Shown here piece by piece: positions 47,562 to 55,597 of a stretch of DNA of 64,000 nt. Position 1 is the stretch's first letter. Every line of letters begins with the position of its first letter. The position numbers and the translations under genes are program-made. The notes beneath the pieces were generated by a model. That model worked only from the letters and a program-made list of their open reading frames with translations, searched no databases and was not told the DNA's origin. Source of the stretch: Streptomyces sp. NBC_00193 (GTDB lineage Bacteria; Actinomycetota; Actinomycetes; Streptomycetales; Streptomycetaceae). Where the stretch lies: NCBI RefSeq assembly GCF_026342735.1, contig NZ_JAPEMM010000001.1, positions 2,046,001-2,110,000 of the forward strand, given 5' to 3'.

Positions 47562-48449
47562 ATGGTGCAGCCGGTGGACGAGGGCGACGGTCCGGACACC
47601 TCCCGGAGGGGTTTCTTCGATCGGCCGAGCCTCGGGAAGGCCGTCCTGGTGATCGGCGGGTACCTGGCCTACTACCTGCTGGTCGGGCGCGCCGTCGGCG
47701 CCGTCTTCGGCGACGAGGTGGACAAGGACGACGTGCTGGCGACGGGCGCGAGCATCTTCTTCGCCCTCGTGCTGCCGATCGCGATCGGCGCCGTGACCCT
47801 CCTCGGCTTCACCGCCGCCATCGGCCGGCTCCGCTCGGTCTTCCGCAGGCGGCCGGCCGTGGGCCGGCCCTGGATGTGGATCGGTCCCGCGCTCGCGCTC
47901 CTCGCCGTCGTCGGCCACGCCGCGGCCACCGACTGGAGCGGCTGGCGGCCGGAGCAGCTCGTCCTCATCGCCCTTCTCGGGCTCTGCGTGGGACTCGCCG
48001 AGGAGCTCGCGACCCGCGGCCTCGCGGTCCGGTTGCTCCACGACGCCGGGCACTCCGAGCGGTTCGTGATGGTGGTCTCGTCGCTACTGTTCGCCCTCAT
48101 GCACGTGACCAACGTGCTGTCCGGGATGAAGGTGAGCACGGTGCTCGTCACCGTCGTCTACGCCTTCGGCTTCGGCGTGTGCATGTACCTCGTCATGCGT
48201 CTCACCGGCACCATCTGGTCCGCGATCGCCCTGCACGCCGTCACGGACCCGACGGCCATCTTCGCCAGCGGCGGCGTCGACGAAGCCGTCACGCAGCACA
48301 CCGGCGGCTGGTCCGCCCTCGCCTCGACGGCCACGATCCTCATGGTCGTCTTCGCGTTCGTGGCCGCCTTCCTGGTCCGCGGGGGCCGCCGCGGGCGGAC
48401 GGACTCCCCCGGACTCAGCGACGGCGGTGGAGCAGCCTTCCGCCGATGA
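47562..48449 (+). CDS. CPBP family intramembrane glutamic protease
   Basis: This 295-residue membrane protein has about seven hydrophobic segments. The CPBP (Abi/Rce1-like) motifs are present: EExxxR as AEELATRGLAVRLL near residue 147, FxxxH as LLFALMHVTNVLSG near 175, and a third conserved His in IALHAVTDPTAIFA near 226. Members cleave peptides within the membrane and are linked to bacteriocin self-immunity or protein maturation. The start is ATG 47562. It overlaps the convergent amidohydrolase-like gene by 35 bases. Confidence 0.9.
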   Translation: MVQPVDEGDGPDTSRRGFFDRPSLGKAVLVIGGYLAYYLLVGRAVGAVFGDEVDKDDVLATGASIFFALVLPIAIGAVTLLGFTAAIGRLRSVFRRRPAVGRPWMWIGPALALLAVVGHAAATDWSGWRPEQLVLIALLGLCVGLAEELATRGLAVRLLHDAGHSERFVMVVSSLLFALMHVTNVLSGMKVSTVLVTVVYAFGFGVCMYLVMRLTGTIWSAIALHAVTDPTAIFASGGVDEAVTQHTGGWSALASTATILMVVFAFVAAFLVRGGRRGRTDSPGLSDGGGAAFRR

Positions 48450-49068
48450 CCGTGGCCACACAGGTGGTCGGGCCCTCCACCAGCAGCTCTGCCGGGCCGG
48501 GGACCGCGAAGACCGCGAACCGCGCCGGAGCGCCCGGCTCCAGGACTCCGTGGAAGGCCTCCTCGGCCGCGGTCCGGCCGGCGAGCGGGTCCAGGGAGGC
48601 CGGGCCCTCGTAGGGGGCGGGCGGGACGACCGTGAGGCCGGAGCGGACCACGGCCGTCCGGACGGCCTGGCTGGTGAAGCGGCCGGCCACCGCGACCACC
48701 CCGCGGGCGAGCAGCTTCTGCGTGCCGCGCCGCGCGCTGTTGCCCCAGCGCGGCTCGGTCATCTTCAGGTCCGCCAACGCCTCGGCGCCGCTGATCGGTT
48801 CGGCCCCGAGCTCGGTGAGCTCGTACGGGTCGTCCGGGTAGTACGTGCGCTCCAGCAGCTCGTCACCGCCGCGCACCAGCAGCCCCGGGGTCAGCACCCC
48901 GGGCCAGCTGCGGGCGCGCGCGTGCGGGTAGGCCGCGGCGAGCTCCTCGTACGGGCCCACCCGGGCGATGCGGTCCCCCTCGACCAGGACCGCGCCGCCG
49001 GGCAGCGGCGCGGTCGCGGTTCCCGTCGGTCCGGTGACGAGGAGTTCGGCGGTGTGGATCGTCAGCAC
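48415..49068 (-). CDS. Imidazolonepropionase-like partial amidohydrolase, unknown role, next to mqnC
   Basis: This 217-residue protein resembles the outer beta-sandwich of amidohydrolases: GGAVLVEGDRIARVGPYEEL at residues about 25-44 and the C-terminal GAPARFAVFAVPGPAELLVEG with TVIGGRLLH. The metal-binding TIM barrel is absent or very reduced (no HxH after PGVLTPGLLVRGG), so amidohydrolase activity is unlikely. A homolog next to mqnC is common in Streptomyces as I recall, hinting at a quinone-related role. The start is GTG 49068, seven bases after the mqnC stop. Confidence 0.75.
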   Translation of the reverse strand: MLTIHTAELLVTGPTGTATAPLPGGAVLVEGDRIARVGPYEELAAAYPHARARSWPGVLTPGLLVRGGDELLERTYYPDDPYELTELGAEPISGAEALADLKMTEPRWGNSARRGTQKLLARGVVAVAGRFTSQAVRTAVVRSGLTVVPPAPYEGPASLDPLAGRTAAEEAFHGVLEPGAPARFAVFAVPGPAELLVEGPTTCVATVIGGRLLHRRR

Positions 49069-49075
49069 GGGCGCG

Positions 49076-50275
49076 TCAGTTCGAGGAGATGAGCTTCAGC
49101 TCGGGGTGGGCGGTGCCGCCCTCGATGGCGGTCGAGGAGATGTGCGAGACCACGCGGTCGTCGACCGGGTCGTTCGCCGGGTCGTCGTGCACGAGGAGGT
49201 GCTCGTACGTCGTCGCGCGCTGGGCCGGGGTGCGGCCCGCCTTGCGGATCAGGTCGATGATCTCCATGCGGTTCGAGCGGTGCTTGGCACCCGCCGAGGA
49301 GACCACGTTCTCCTCCAGCATGATCGAACCGAGGTCGTCGGCGCCGTAGTGCAGGGAGAGCTGGCCCGCCTCCTTGCCGACGGTGAGCCAGGAGCCCTGG
49401 ATGTGGGCGATGTTGTCGAGGAAGAGCCGCGCGATGGCGATCATGCGCAGGTACTCGAAGACGGTCGCCTGGGTCCGGCCCTTGAGGTGGTTGTTCTCGG
49501 GCTGGTAGGTGTACGGGATGAAGGCGCGGAAGCCGCCCGTGCGGTCCTGGGTGTCCCGGATCATCGCGATGTGCTCGATGCGCTCGGCGTTGGTCTCGCC
49601 GGTGCCCATCAGCATGGTGGAGGTGGACTCCACGCCCAGCTTGTGGGCGATCTCCATGATCTCCAGCCAGCGCTCGCCGGACTCCTTGAGCGGGGCGATC
49701 GCCTTGCGCGGCCGCTCCGGGAGCAGCTCGGCGCCGGCTCCCGCGAAGGAGTCGAGGCCGGCGGCGTGGATGCGCTGGATGGCCTCCTCCGCCGACACCT
49801 TGGAGATCCGGGCCATGTGCTCGACCTCGGACGCGCCGAGGGAGTGGATGACCAGCTGCGGGAAGGCCTGCTTGATGGCGGAGAAGTGGTGCTCGTAGTA
49901 CTCGACGCCGTAGTCCGGGTGGTGGCCGCCCTGGAACATGATCTGCGTGCCGCCCAGCTCGACGGTCTCCGCGCAGCGGCGCAGGATGTCGTCGAGGTCC
50001 CGGGACCAGCCCTTCTTCGCGTCCTTGGGGGCCGCGTAGAAGGCGCAGAACTTGCACGCCGTCACACACACGTTGGTGTAGTTGATGTTGCGCTCGATGA
50101 TGTACGTCGCGATGTGCTCGGTACCGGCGTAGCGCAGCCGGCGGGCCGCGTCGGCGGCCTGGCCGAGGGCGTGCAGGGGCGCGTGGCGGTAGAGGTCGAG
50201 CGCCTCTTCCCGGGTGATCCGGCCCCCCGCGGCGGCTCGGTCGAGGACTGACTGGAGAGCGGCCTGGTCGGTCAC
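49076..50275 (-). CDS. mqnC: Cyclic dehypoxanthinyl futalosine synthase (radical SAM)
   Basis: This 399-residue radical SAM enzyme of the futalosine menaquinone pathway converts dehypoxanthinyl futalosine to its cyclic form. The iron-sulfur ligands are Cys70, Cys74 and Cys77 in CVTACKFCAFY. Further landmarks are GGTQIMFQGGHHPD, SSTSTMLMGTGETNAERIEH near 215 and FIPYTYQPENNHLKG. It differs from MqnE by the neighbouring conserved sequence and length. The start is GTG 50275. With mqnA at 52510 it shows that this organism makes menaquinone by the futalosine route. Confidence 0.95.
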   Translation of the reverse strand: MTDQAALQSVLDRAAAGGRITREEALDLYRHAPLHALGQAADAARRLRYAGTEHIATYIIERNINYTNVCVTACKFCAFYAAPKDAKKGWSRDLDDILRRCAETVELGGTQIMFQGGHHPDYGVEYYEHHFSAIKQAFPQLVIHSLGASEVEHMARISKVSAEEAIQRIHAAGLDSFAGAGAELLPERPRKAIAPLKESGERWLEIMEIAHKLGVESTSTMLMGTGETNAERIEHIAMIRDTQDRTGGFRAFIPYTYQPENNHLKGRTQATVFEYLRMIAIARLFLDNIAHIQGSWLTVGKEAGQLSLHYGADDLGSIMLEENVVSSAGAKHRSNRMEIIDLIRKAGRTPAQRATTYEHLLVHDDPANDPVDDRVVSHISSTAIEGGTAHPELKLISSN

Positions 50276-50508
50276 CGGTGCGTCACCTTTCGGCTGTGTC
50301 GTTCGGCTGGCGCCCGGCTGCGGTCGAGATTCCCGGACCGATCCAGCCTACGCCAGCCCCTCCGGCTCCCGGGCTGGCCCCCTGCGGGATGTCCCGAAGG
50401 GCCCGGATCGCGGGGCCGCCCCGGGAAGCCGTCGTGCGGGCCGGCCCACAGGGCCGGCGCACGGGCCGCCGCACGGGCCGCCGGACGGGGCCGCCTGACG
50501 GGGCCGCC

Positions 50509-51315
50509 TCACGGAACCAGTCCGGCTCCCAGGACGGGGTCCGACGCCAGGTCGAGCCCCATGCCCAGGCCCAGGCCCGCGTAGATCACGCCCGCGAGGG
50601 CGCCGCCGGCCATGAACGGCCCGAAGGCGAGCGAGCTCCCGGGCTCCACCCGGCGCAGGGCGACCCGGACGTACCCGTGCACGGCGGCCGCGGTGAATGC
50701 GGCGAAGCTGCCCGCGAACAGCACGAACCACCCGTACCAGCCCAGGATCTGCCCCACGGTCAGGGCCAGGGTGACGTCACCGAAGCCCATCCCGGGCGGG
50801 TAGATCAGGTGGAGTACGAGGTACACGGACCCGAGGGTGAGCCCCCCGAGCAGCGCGCGCGTCCAGGATCCGCCGGTACCCGTGAACAGGGCGGCCACGC
50901 CGAGCGCGGCAGCGGTGGTGGCCGCCAGCGGGAGGGTCAGTACGTCGGGCAGCCGGTGCACGGCCTGGTCGACGAAGCAGAGCAGGACGGTGAACGGCGC
51001 CAGCAGCAGCCAGGCCCCCAGTTCGGGCCGCGCCCCGACCCCGGCGCCCAGCGTGAGGCACACCAGGGTGGTGGCGAGCACGGCCCCCGCGACGGGCGCG
51101 TAGCCGCCGTGCCACCGGGCGCCGGGCCCGCACCGGGGGCAGACGGCGAAGCCCAGCCAGCCTCCGGCCGGGCCGGTCAGCGGATGCCCGGCCGGGCAGT
51201 CCGACCGCCAGGGCATGCCCAACTCGACGGAGAGGCGGTAGACGGCCCGGGGCAGCAGCAGGCCCGCCAGTACGCCCCAGAGCGTGACCCCGGCCACGAA
51301 TCCCGCGATGCCCAT
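50509..51315 (-). CDS. A24 family (type IV prepilin-like) peptidase
   Basis: This 268-residue membrane aspartic peptidase has about seven helices. The catalytic aspartates lie in CFVDQAVHRLPDVLTLPL (about residue 115) and GMGFGDVTLALTVGQ (about 176, GxGD type). The end FGPFMAGGALAGVIY matches the A24 signature. An N-terminal cysteine pair region (CPAGHP and CPRC) recalls the zinc-binding loop of full prepilin peptidases. The partner would be a Flp/Tad-type pilin or a pseudopilin, but none is in the window. The start is uncertain; ATG 51315 is used. Confidence 0.87.
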   Translation of the reverse strand: MGIAGFVAGVTLWGVLAGLLLPRAVYRLSVELGMPWRSDCPAGHPLTGPAGGWLGFAVCPRCGPGARWHGGYAPVAGAVLATTLVCLTLGAGVGARPELGAWLLLAPFTVLLCFVDQAVHRLPDVLTLPLAATTAAALGVAALFTGTGGSWTRALLGGLTLGSVYLVLHLIYPPGMGFGDVTLALTVGQILGWYGWFVLFAGSFAAFTAAAVHGYVRVALRRVEPGSSLAFGPFMAGGALAGVIYAGLGLGMGLDLASDPVLGAGLVP

Positions 51316-51428
51316 GCCCGCTCTCGCCCCCGCCCTGCCCGCCCCGGCCCGCCGTGTCCTGGCATGTCTCGGCGATGGACGCTAGCAGGGGCGGTCGTCC
51401 CCCACTACCCGCCCGGGGGCGCTGTGGC

Positions 51429-52256
51429 TCAGGCCGCCGCATGCGCCGGGCCGGCCGGTTCGAACCCGGCCAGCATCTGTTCCAGGGCCTCCTGGTCCGG
51501 GCCCACGAAGGGTTCGAGGCCCGGGGCGAGGGACACCGTGTCGAGCATCCGGGCGATGAGCCCGATCCCGGCGGCCGGCGGCAGGTGGGTGGAGAGCACG
51601 AGCTCGGGGTCCATCTCCCGGACCGGCAGGACCGTGGCGAGGAACTTCTCCCGGTCGGCGACGGTCACCCAGGGGCTGTCCAGCGAAGCCCAGAACAGCT
51701 GGGCGGCCCGCAGGTCCTCGGGCCCGACCGCCCCGGCGTCGCCGCCGGCCGCGAGGTCGCCGTCCGGGAGGGGGGCGCCGAAGCAGTCGGAGCTGAAGCA
51801 GGCCCGCGACCGGTCGTCGTAGAAGCCCACGGTCGCGGGGTTGTCGAAGAGGGGCGGCCGGAAGGCGGTGAGGGTGCGGTCGCCGACGTCGAGGCGCTGG
51901 CCGGGGTTGAGGAAGTAGACCCGGTCCATGGGCAGCGGTCGCTCCGTGGTCATCTCGCCCGCGCCGAGGAAGGTGGTCACCACGCGGGCCTCGGGGGCGG
52001 CCTCCAGCAGGGCGAAGATCCCGCCGGTGTGGTCCCGGTCCGGGTGCGTCAGCCAGATCCACCGCACGTCGGCGGGGTCGACGGCCTCGGAGAGGGTCCT
52101 CAGGAAGTCCCGGTCGGGCAGGCCGAGGCCGGTGTCGACGACCACGGGCTCCCTGGCGTGCAGGACGAAGGCGTTGACCGGGATGAAGCCGACTCCGGGC
52201 GCTTCGAGCGCGTCCCCGAGCACCGTGATGTCCCGGCCGAGTGAGCGTGTGGTCAT
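51429..52256 (-). CDS. Metallo-beta-lactamase-fold protein with flavodiiron-like ligand motif
   Basis: This 275-residue protein has the MBL fold. The metal motif reads THPDRDHTGG, an H-x-D-x-D-H form in which the usual second His is acidic, as in flavodiiron (ODP) proteins with H-x-E-x-D. A later STHLPP gives a further His, and SSDCFGAPLPDG an Asp. Di-iron ODP-type members react with oxygen or sulfur compounds. There is no flavodoxin domain. I start at ATG 52256 (MTTRSLGRDITV) with GGAG seven bases upstream rather than at 52454, whose extra part is low complexity. Confidence 0.85.
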   Translation of the reverse strand: MTTRSLGRDITVLGDALEAPGVGFIPVNAFVLHAREPVVVDTGLGLPDRDFLRTLSEAVDPADVRWIWLTHPDRDHTGGIFALLEAAPEARVVTTFLGAGEMTTERPLPMDRVYFLNPGQRLDVGDRTLTAFRPPLFDNPATVGFYDDRSRACFSSDCFGAPLPDGDLAAGGDAGAVGPEDLRAAQLFWASLDSPWVTVADREKFLATVLPVREMDPELVLSTHLPPAAGIGLIARMLDTVSLAPGLEPFVGPDQEALEQMLAGFEPAGPAHAAA

Positions 52257-52509
52257 GGCGGAGCTCCGATGGCCCCCTGGGTGAGCACGCTCGCGACCGC
52301 CCCCGGGCTTCCCCCGCCCCCTCCCTCTTCCTCTCATCGTGTCCCCGGGCGGCCCCGGCCGCACGCCCGGGGACGGGTGCGCCGGCAAGGGGCTAGGACA
52401 GGGGATGAGGACAGGGGATGAAAGGGGACGGCATTCCCGGTAAACGGCGGGCATTCGCCTTTCCGCCCCATTCCGCTCTGCGGAAAGGCGAATACCCTCA
52501 TAAGCCGCG

Positions 52510-53382
<873 letters not shown>

Positions 53383-53518
53383 CTAGCCCCCGTGTCTCCG
53401 TCAGCCGTCTGGCGGGTCTCAAACGTCCGAGTGACGTGATCTTTCCCTCTGGTCTCGGCCGGGAGGTGCGTGCTAGGCTCGACGCAAGTTGCAGTTTGGT
53501 TTCCCTTGCAGTACGAGG

Positions 53519-53555
53519 CCTGCGGAGAATGTGACCCGCAGGCTTTTGTAGTTTT
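53519..53555 (+). promoter_or_regulatory. Attenuator-like hairpin in the cold-shock gene leader
   Basis: CCTGCGG (53519-53525) pairs with CCGCAGG (53536-53542) and is followed by CTTTTGTAGTTTT, giving a hairpin plus T-rich stretch like an intrinsic terminator, about 56-92 bases before the start codon. The promoter probably lies near TAGGCT (53474-53479). Cold-shock proteins are known to melt such structures and relieve termination, so self-regulation by antitermination is plausible. TTGCAG occurs twice just upstream (53489-53494 and 53506-53511). Confidence 0.55.
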
Positions 53556-53610
53556 CAGACTTCTTAGCAGGTTCTGGAGCAGGGCGACCCTTTGGCCCAT
53601 AGGAGGGCTC

Positions 53611-53814
53611 ATGGCTACCGGAACCGTCAAGTGGTTCAACGCTGAAAAGGGCTTCGGCTTCATCGCCCAGGACGGCGGCGGCCCGGATGTCTTCGTCCAC
53701 TACTCCGCGATCAACGCCGCCGGCTTCCGCTCCCTTGAGGAGAACCAGCTGGTGAACTTCGACGTCACCCAGGGTCCGAAGGGCCCGCAGGCGGAGAACG
53801 TCACCCCGGCCTAG
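53611..53814 (+). CDS. Cold-shock protein (CspA family)
   Basis: This 67-residue single-strand nucleic-acid-binding protein has the RNP motifs [10 protein letters not shown] (RNP1) and DVFVHYSAI (RNP2). Such proteins act as RNA chaperones. The start is ATG 53611, preceded by a strong AGGAGG at 53601-53606. A longer frame begins upstream within the leader and is rejected. The leader of more than 100 bases holds a hairpin with a T-run. Confidence 0.97.
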   Translation: MATGTVKWFNAEKGFGFIAQDGGGPDVFVHYSAINAAGFRSLEENQLVNFDVTQGPKGPQAENVTPA

Positions 53815-53854
53815 TCGCCTGGGCCAACCAATCGCGGTTGGATATGCAGTACCC

Positions 53855-53908
53855 AAGGAGCCCTGTCTTCTCTGCGCGAGCAGAGTCGACGGGGCTCCTG
53901 CCTTTTGT
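53855..53908 (+). terminator. Intrinsic terminator of the cold-shock gene
   Basis: AGGAGCCC (53856-53863) pairs with GGGCTCCT (53892-53899), with an inner TCTGC/GCAGA stem, followed by GCCTTTTG. It begins 41 bases after the stop codon. This is the most classical terminator in the window. Confidence 0.85.
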
Positions 53909-53988
53909 GCCGCCGGAGCCGACCGCTCCGGAACCCCTGGAACCCCTGGAAGCCCCGGAGCCCCGGCAACCCCCGGAACCTCTGCTTC

Positions 53989-54050
53989 CTAGGACCCCTA
54001 GGTTATGGACTAGACAACCTAGCCAGAAACTAGGAATCCTAGGCACCTAG
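53989..54050. promoter_or_regulatory. Array of CTAG sites: three CTAG-N5-CTAG units before a TetR gene
   Basis: CTAG occurs seven times, at 53989, 53998, 54010, 54019, 54030, 54039 and 54047. Six of these form three equal units: CTAGGACCCCTAG, CTAGACAACCTAG and CTAGGAATCCTAG. The units begin 21 and 20 bases apart, that is about two helix turns, all on one DNA face. CTAG is very rare in Streptomyces DNA. The array ends 19 bases before the ATG of the TetR gene, so it is most likely that regulator's operator set. Confidence 0.75.
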
Positions 54051-54068
54051 GGACAACGGGAGGGGCAC

Positions 54069-54662
54069 ATGGTGCGGATGGGGTTGACGGCGGAGAAGGT
54101 GACCGTCGTGGGGGCCGAGGTGGCGGATGACGTCGGGCTGCACCGGGTGACCATGGCGCAGGTCGCGCGGCGGCTCGGGGTGCAGGACGCGAGCCTCTAC
54201 GCGCACGTCCGCAGCCTGGAGGATCTCCGCGGGCGCATCGCGCTGCTGGCGGCGGACGAGAAGACGCTGCTCATCGCGGAGGCGACCGCGGGGCTCGCCG
54301 GAAAGGACGCGCTCGTCGCGTTCGCCAACGCCTGGCGGGAGTACGCCCACAAGTTCCCCGGCCGCTACGCGGCGACGCAGGCCCCGGGCAAGATCGACCC
54401 CGAGCTGGCCGCGAAGGCCGCCGGACCGCGCCGCGCGATCGCGCTGACGTACGGCATGCTGCGCGGCTACGGACTGGCGGAGCCCGATCTCACCGACGCG
54501 GCCCGGCTGCTGCGCAGCACGTTCCACGGCTTCGTGGCCCTGGAGGCCTCGGGCGGTTTCGCCCACGCCCGCACCCCGCAGGCCTCCTGGGTCCGCTCCC
54601 TCGACGCCCTGCACATCCTGCTGCGGCACTGGCCCGCACCCCGGGACGGGGGCGCCGCGTGA
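54069..54662 (+). CDS. TetR family regulator behind the CTAG array
   Basis: This 197-residue regulator has its helix-turn-helix at residues about 8-52 (VADDVGLHRVTMAQVARRLG, then DASLYAHVRSLEDLRGRIAL) and a C-terminal WHG-type domain (FANAWREYAHKFPGRYAATQ, LRSTFHGFVALEASGGF). The start is ATG 54069 (MVRMGLTAEK), with GGGAGGGG upstream; ATG 54078 is an alternative. It overlaps the hydrolase gene by four bases (GTGA), so the two are cotranscribed and the regulator probably controls the hydrolase. The ligand is unknown. Confidence 0.9.
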   Translation: MVRMGLTAEKVTVVGAEVADDVGLHRVTMAQVARRLGVQDASLYAHVRSLEDLRGRIALLAADEKTLLIAEATAGLAGKDALVAFANAWREYAHKFPGRYAATQAPGKIDPELAAKAAGPRRAIALTYGMLRGYGLAEPDLTDAARLLRSTFHGFVALEASGGFAHARTPQASWVRSLDALHILLRHWPAPRDGGAA

Positions 54663-55597
54663 GCACCCCGAGCACCCCGAGCACCCCGAGCACCCCGAGC
54701 ACCCCGAGCACCCCGAGCACCCCGAGCACCCCGAGCACCGGCAGTCTGCGCGTGCCCGGCGCGGCCCTGCACTACGAAGTGCGCGGCCGGGGCCCGCTCC
54801 TGCTGCTGATCCCCGGCGGGACCGGAGGCGCGGCCGCCTTCGACGGCATCGTCGACGCCCTGGCTGCCGAGTACACCGTCGCCTCCTACGATCCGCGCGG
54901 CCTGTCCCGCAGCCCACTGGACGACCCGGAGTCCGAACAGAGCGTGGCCGAGCACGCCGAGGACGCGCTGCGGCTGCTGGACCTGCTGTCACCCGCCGAG
55001 CCCGCCCGGGTCTTCGGCTCCAGCTCGGGCGCGATCACGGCCCTGCACCTGCTGACCGCCCGGCCCGAACGCCTCGTACGGCTCGTGGCGCACGAGCCCC
55101 CGGTGGTGGAGGTGCTGCCGGACGCCCCCGCTCACCGCGCGTTCCTCGCGCGCGTACGGGACACCCTGGACGCGGAGGGGCTCATGCCCGCGATGGGCGT
55201 GTTCGCGGCGGGTCTGAAGGGGGCGGAGGACGGCGATGACGGGAGCGCGGGCCGGGGTGACCGAGCCCCCGAGCCGCCGGCCCGTGCCGGGCTTCCGCCC
55301 GCCGCGGCCGCCCGGGTCGAGCGGACGATGGGCGACCTGCCCTACTTCCTCGGGCGCATCGTGCCGAGCTTCATGGCCTACTCCCCCGACCTCCGGAGGC
55401 TGGAGACGGAGGCGGTCGCGGGCCGGCTCCTGCTCGCCGGGGGCCGGGACTCGGTGGGCGAGCTGCCCCACCGCCCGGCCGCGTTCCTCGCCGAGCGGTT
55501 CGGCAGGGAACTGCTGCACTTCCCCGGCGGGCACACCGGCCTGAGCACGCACCCCGCCGAGTTCGGCGGGGTGCTCGGGCAGGCGTTCCCGTACTAG
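54659..55597 (+). CDS. Alpha/beta hydrolase with an N-terminal STP tandem-repeat tail
   Basis: This 312-residue protein is an alpha/beta hydrolase from about residue 30: oxyanion segment LLLIPGGTGGAAAF, strand SYDPRGLSRSPLDD, nucleophile elbow FGSSSGAITALHLL (Ser near 124) and catalytic His in FPGGHTGLSTHP. Before the domain the start GTG is followed by eight exact Ser-Thr-Pro repeats encoded by a 9-bp tandem repeat. An acidic low-complexity insert (AEDGDDGSAGRGDRAPEPP) lies near residue 190. Its stop codon shares CTAG with the convergent transglycosylase stop. Confidence 0.9.
   Translation: MSTPSTPSTPSTPSTPSTPSTPSTPSTGSLRVPGAALHYEVRGRGPLLLLIPGGTGGAAAFDGIVDALAAEYTVASYDPRGLSRSPLDDPESEQSVAEHAEDALRLLDLLSPAEPARVFGSSSGAITALHLLTARPERLVRLVAHEPPVVEVLPDAPAHRAFLARVRDTLDAEGLMPAMGVFAAGLKGAEDGDDGSAGRGDRAPEPPARAGLPPAAAARVERTMGDLPYFLGRIVPSFMAYSPDLRRLETEAVAGRLLLAGGRDSVGELPHRPAAFLAERFGRELLHFPGGHTGLSTHPAEFGGVLGQAFPY
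54661..54739 (+). repeat. 9-bp tandem repeat (GAGCACCCC) in the hydrolase N-terminus
   Basis: Eight perfect copies of GAGCACCCC run from 54661 to 54732, with a partial ninth to 54739. Each encodes Ser-Thr-Pro, so copy-number changes keep the frame. The repeat begins at the second codon of the gene, so slippage could change the protein's N-terminal tail and perhaps translation efficiency. Confidence 0.95.

Noticed and set aside
50283..50508. Frames in the gap between mqnC and the prepilin-type peptidase gene
   Set aside because: The region is made of GGGCCGCC/CACGGGCCG simple repeats; the frames are low-complexity Arg/Pro/Gly and have no start signals.
53470..53610. N-terminal extension of the cold-shock protein by 47 codons
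   Set aside because: The extension lies in the leader with its hairpin; ATG 53611 with AGGAGG upstream gives the standard 67-residue protein.
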